From: Planococcus lenghuensis
Lineage (GTDB): Bacteria; Bacillota; Bacilli; Bacillales_A; Planococcaceae
NCBI RefSeq assembly: GCF_001999905.1
Contig: NZ_CP019641.1
Coordinates: 265,483-329,482, forward strand
Direction: 5' to 3'
DNA: 64,000 nucleotides
Shown here: positions 63,520 to 64,000 of the stretch, in pieces
How the letters are laid out: the number at the start of each line of letters is the position of its first letter
How positions within the stretch are numbered: position 1 is the first letter of the stretch
Program-made: the position numbers and the translations under genes
The notes under the pieces: generated by a model
What the model was told of the DNA's origin: nothing
What the model saw: the letters and a program-made list of their open reading frames with translations, nothing else
Database searches by the model: none

Positions 63520-64000
63520 TAGAAAGCACTTCTCTTTTAGCCAATTGCACTCAGTTGAAACTTTTTATTTTGGAGATTATCATATTAAGTTTCACTTCTG
63601 AAACTTCCACTAGTTATTTCAATTTCTACACACTTATTTTACCATCATGTTCTATGAGATTTAATGAATTCTAAAAACTATTCTTAAAGCGTTCGTAAAA
63701 GTACAACGTTTACGAACGAAAAAAAAAGAAGAGGCGCTTAAGTCGATCTTTTCTTCCCCTTCTAAGTGCTTAGGTTTATTCATTAAATTTACATTTTGCG
63801 AACAATAAGGAGTGAATGAATTAACAAGAAATGGAACTGTTGCTCGTTGACACCTGAGAAATTACGCATTTCGCAGCGAATCGAGCCACAGTTGGAGCCG
63901 ATTCCCTTCTATGTCGTGGAATAATAGCCGCAATTAAAAGCATCGCTATATTCATTACTGTGTTAGTTTGCCCCATCTGCTTTTCAGCATAGGAAGCGTT
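63520..64000. other. Right-edge region without a recognised gene
   Basis: About 480 bases. Holds the dyad at 63690-63718 and a Shine-Dalgarno-like AAGGAGTGA near 63809 with no open frame behind it, which could be the trace of a lost gene. No terminator of note. Confidence 0.4.
63690..63718. repeat. Resolvase-type dyad (second res-like site)
   Basis: CGTTCGTAAA (63690-63699) and TTTACGAACG (63709-63718) are exact inverted arms separated by 9 bases. The same 10-mers form the dyads ahead of the serine recombinase at 52727-52789. The 29-bp length is close to that of a resolvase crossover site. Confidence 0.65.

Overview
The window looks like the chromosome, or a chromosome carrying an integrated plasmid-like segment, of a Gram-positive Bacillota bacterium of the order Bacillales. 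A Planococcaceae-type genome (Planococcus, Sporosarcina or a relative) fits best, but the genus is an inference from gene families only. The pointers are an S-box (SAM) riboswitch ahead of yitJ-metH, a GlpP-type antiterminator, a DUF1450 protein, a SwrC-like RND pump with its TetR regulator, a class D sortase with an acidic surface protein, AGGAGG-type Shine-Dalgarno sites and intrinsic terminators. No rRNA, tRNA or CRISPR array was seen.

Layout. 1-3561: a SAM-riboswitch-controlled methionine operon (yitJ, metH running off the left edge), transcribed leftward. 3686-4944: first of four 1259-bp IS4-family copies. 5019-9072: aldehyde dehydrogenase, iron alcohol dehydrogenase and N-acyl-homoserine-lactonase-type hydrolase, which together resemble the gamma-butyrolactone pathway of Agrobacterium (BlcABC/AttKLM). 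9674-11149: an atypical Mur ligase. 11690-14184: an IS256-family element split by an IS630-family element. 14392-15327: a CorA-type transporter. 15737-18528: IS630 and IS4 copies. 18589-20744: sortase and a three-repeat acidic surface protein. 21092-25250: a pile of IS630, IS4 and IS256 copies and remnants around a DUF1450 gene. 25348-26412: an acyltransferase whose Shine-Dalgarno site was duplicated by an IS4 insertion.

27922-35773 is a leftward glycerol-3-phosphate/glycerophosphodiester uptake operon (glpP, leader terminator, ugpB, HAD phosphatase, ugpC, ugpA, ugpE, glycerophosphodiesterase) in which ugpE is freshly split by IS4 copy 4. 35928-43752 holds a phosphoesterase, gamma-glutamyltransferase, DUF2254 and TVP38 membrane proteins, a potassium-channel-like protein, an IS3 remnant and an aldo/keto reductase. 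43867-46009 has a truncated IS1182 and an IS630 copy that interrupts a small ORF behind the RND pump. 46174-50169 is the swrC-like pump and its TetR repressor.

50464-64000 is accessory and plasmid-like: decayed IS630 and ISL3 elements, a serine resolvase with upstream dyads, an intact IS1182, a RelB/RelE-type toxin-antitoxin pair, HTH and AbrB-type regulators, small zinc-ribbon proteins, a P-loop kinase-like protein, a tyrosine integrase, a P-loop-less MurE-like gene and a D-Ala-D-Ala carboxypeptidase. The resolvase-type dyad recurs at 63690-63718, so the roughly 11-kb segment between may be a resolvase-delimited module.

Insertion sequences and their remnants take up roughly 18 kb. At least eight lineages are present: two IS4-family, two IS630-family, IS256, IS1182, ISL3 and IS3. 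Perfect target duplications on three of the four IS4 copies show recent activity; nested and frameshifted copies record older rounds.
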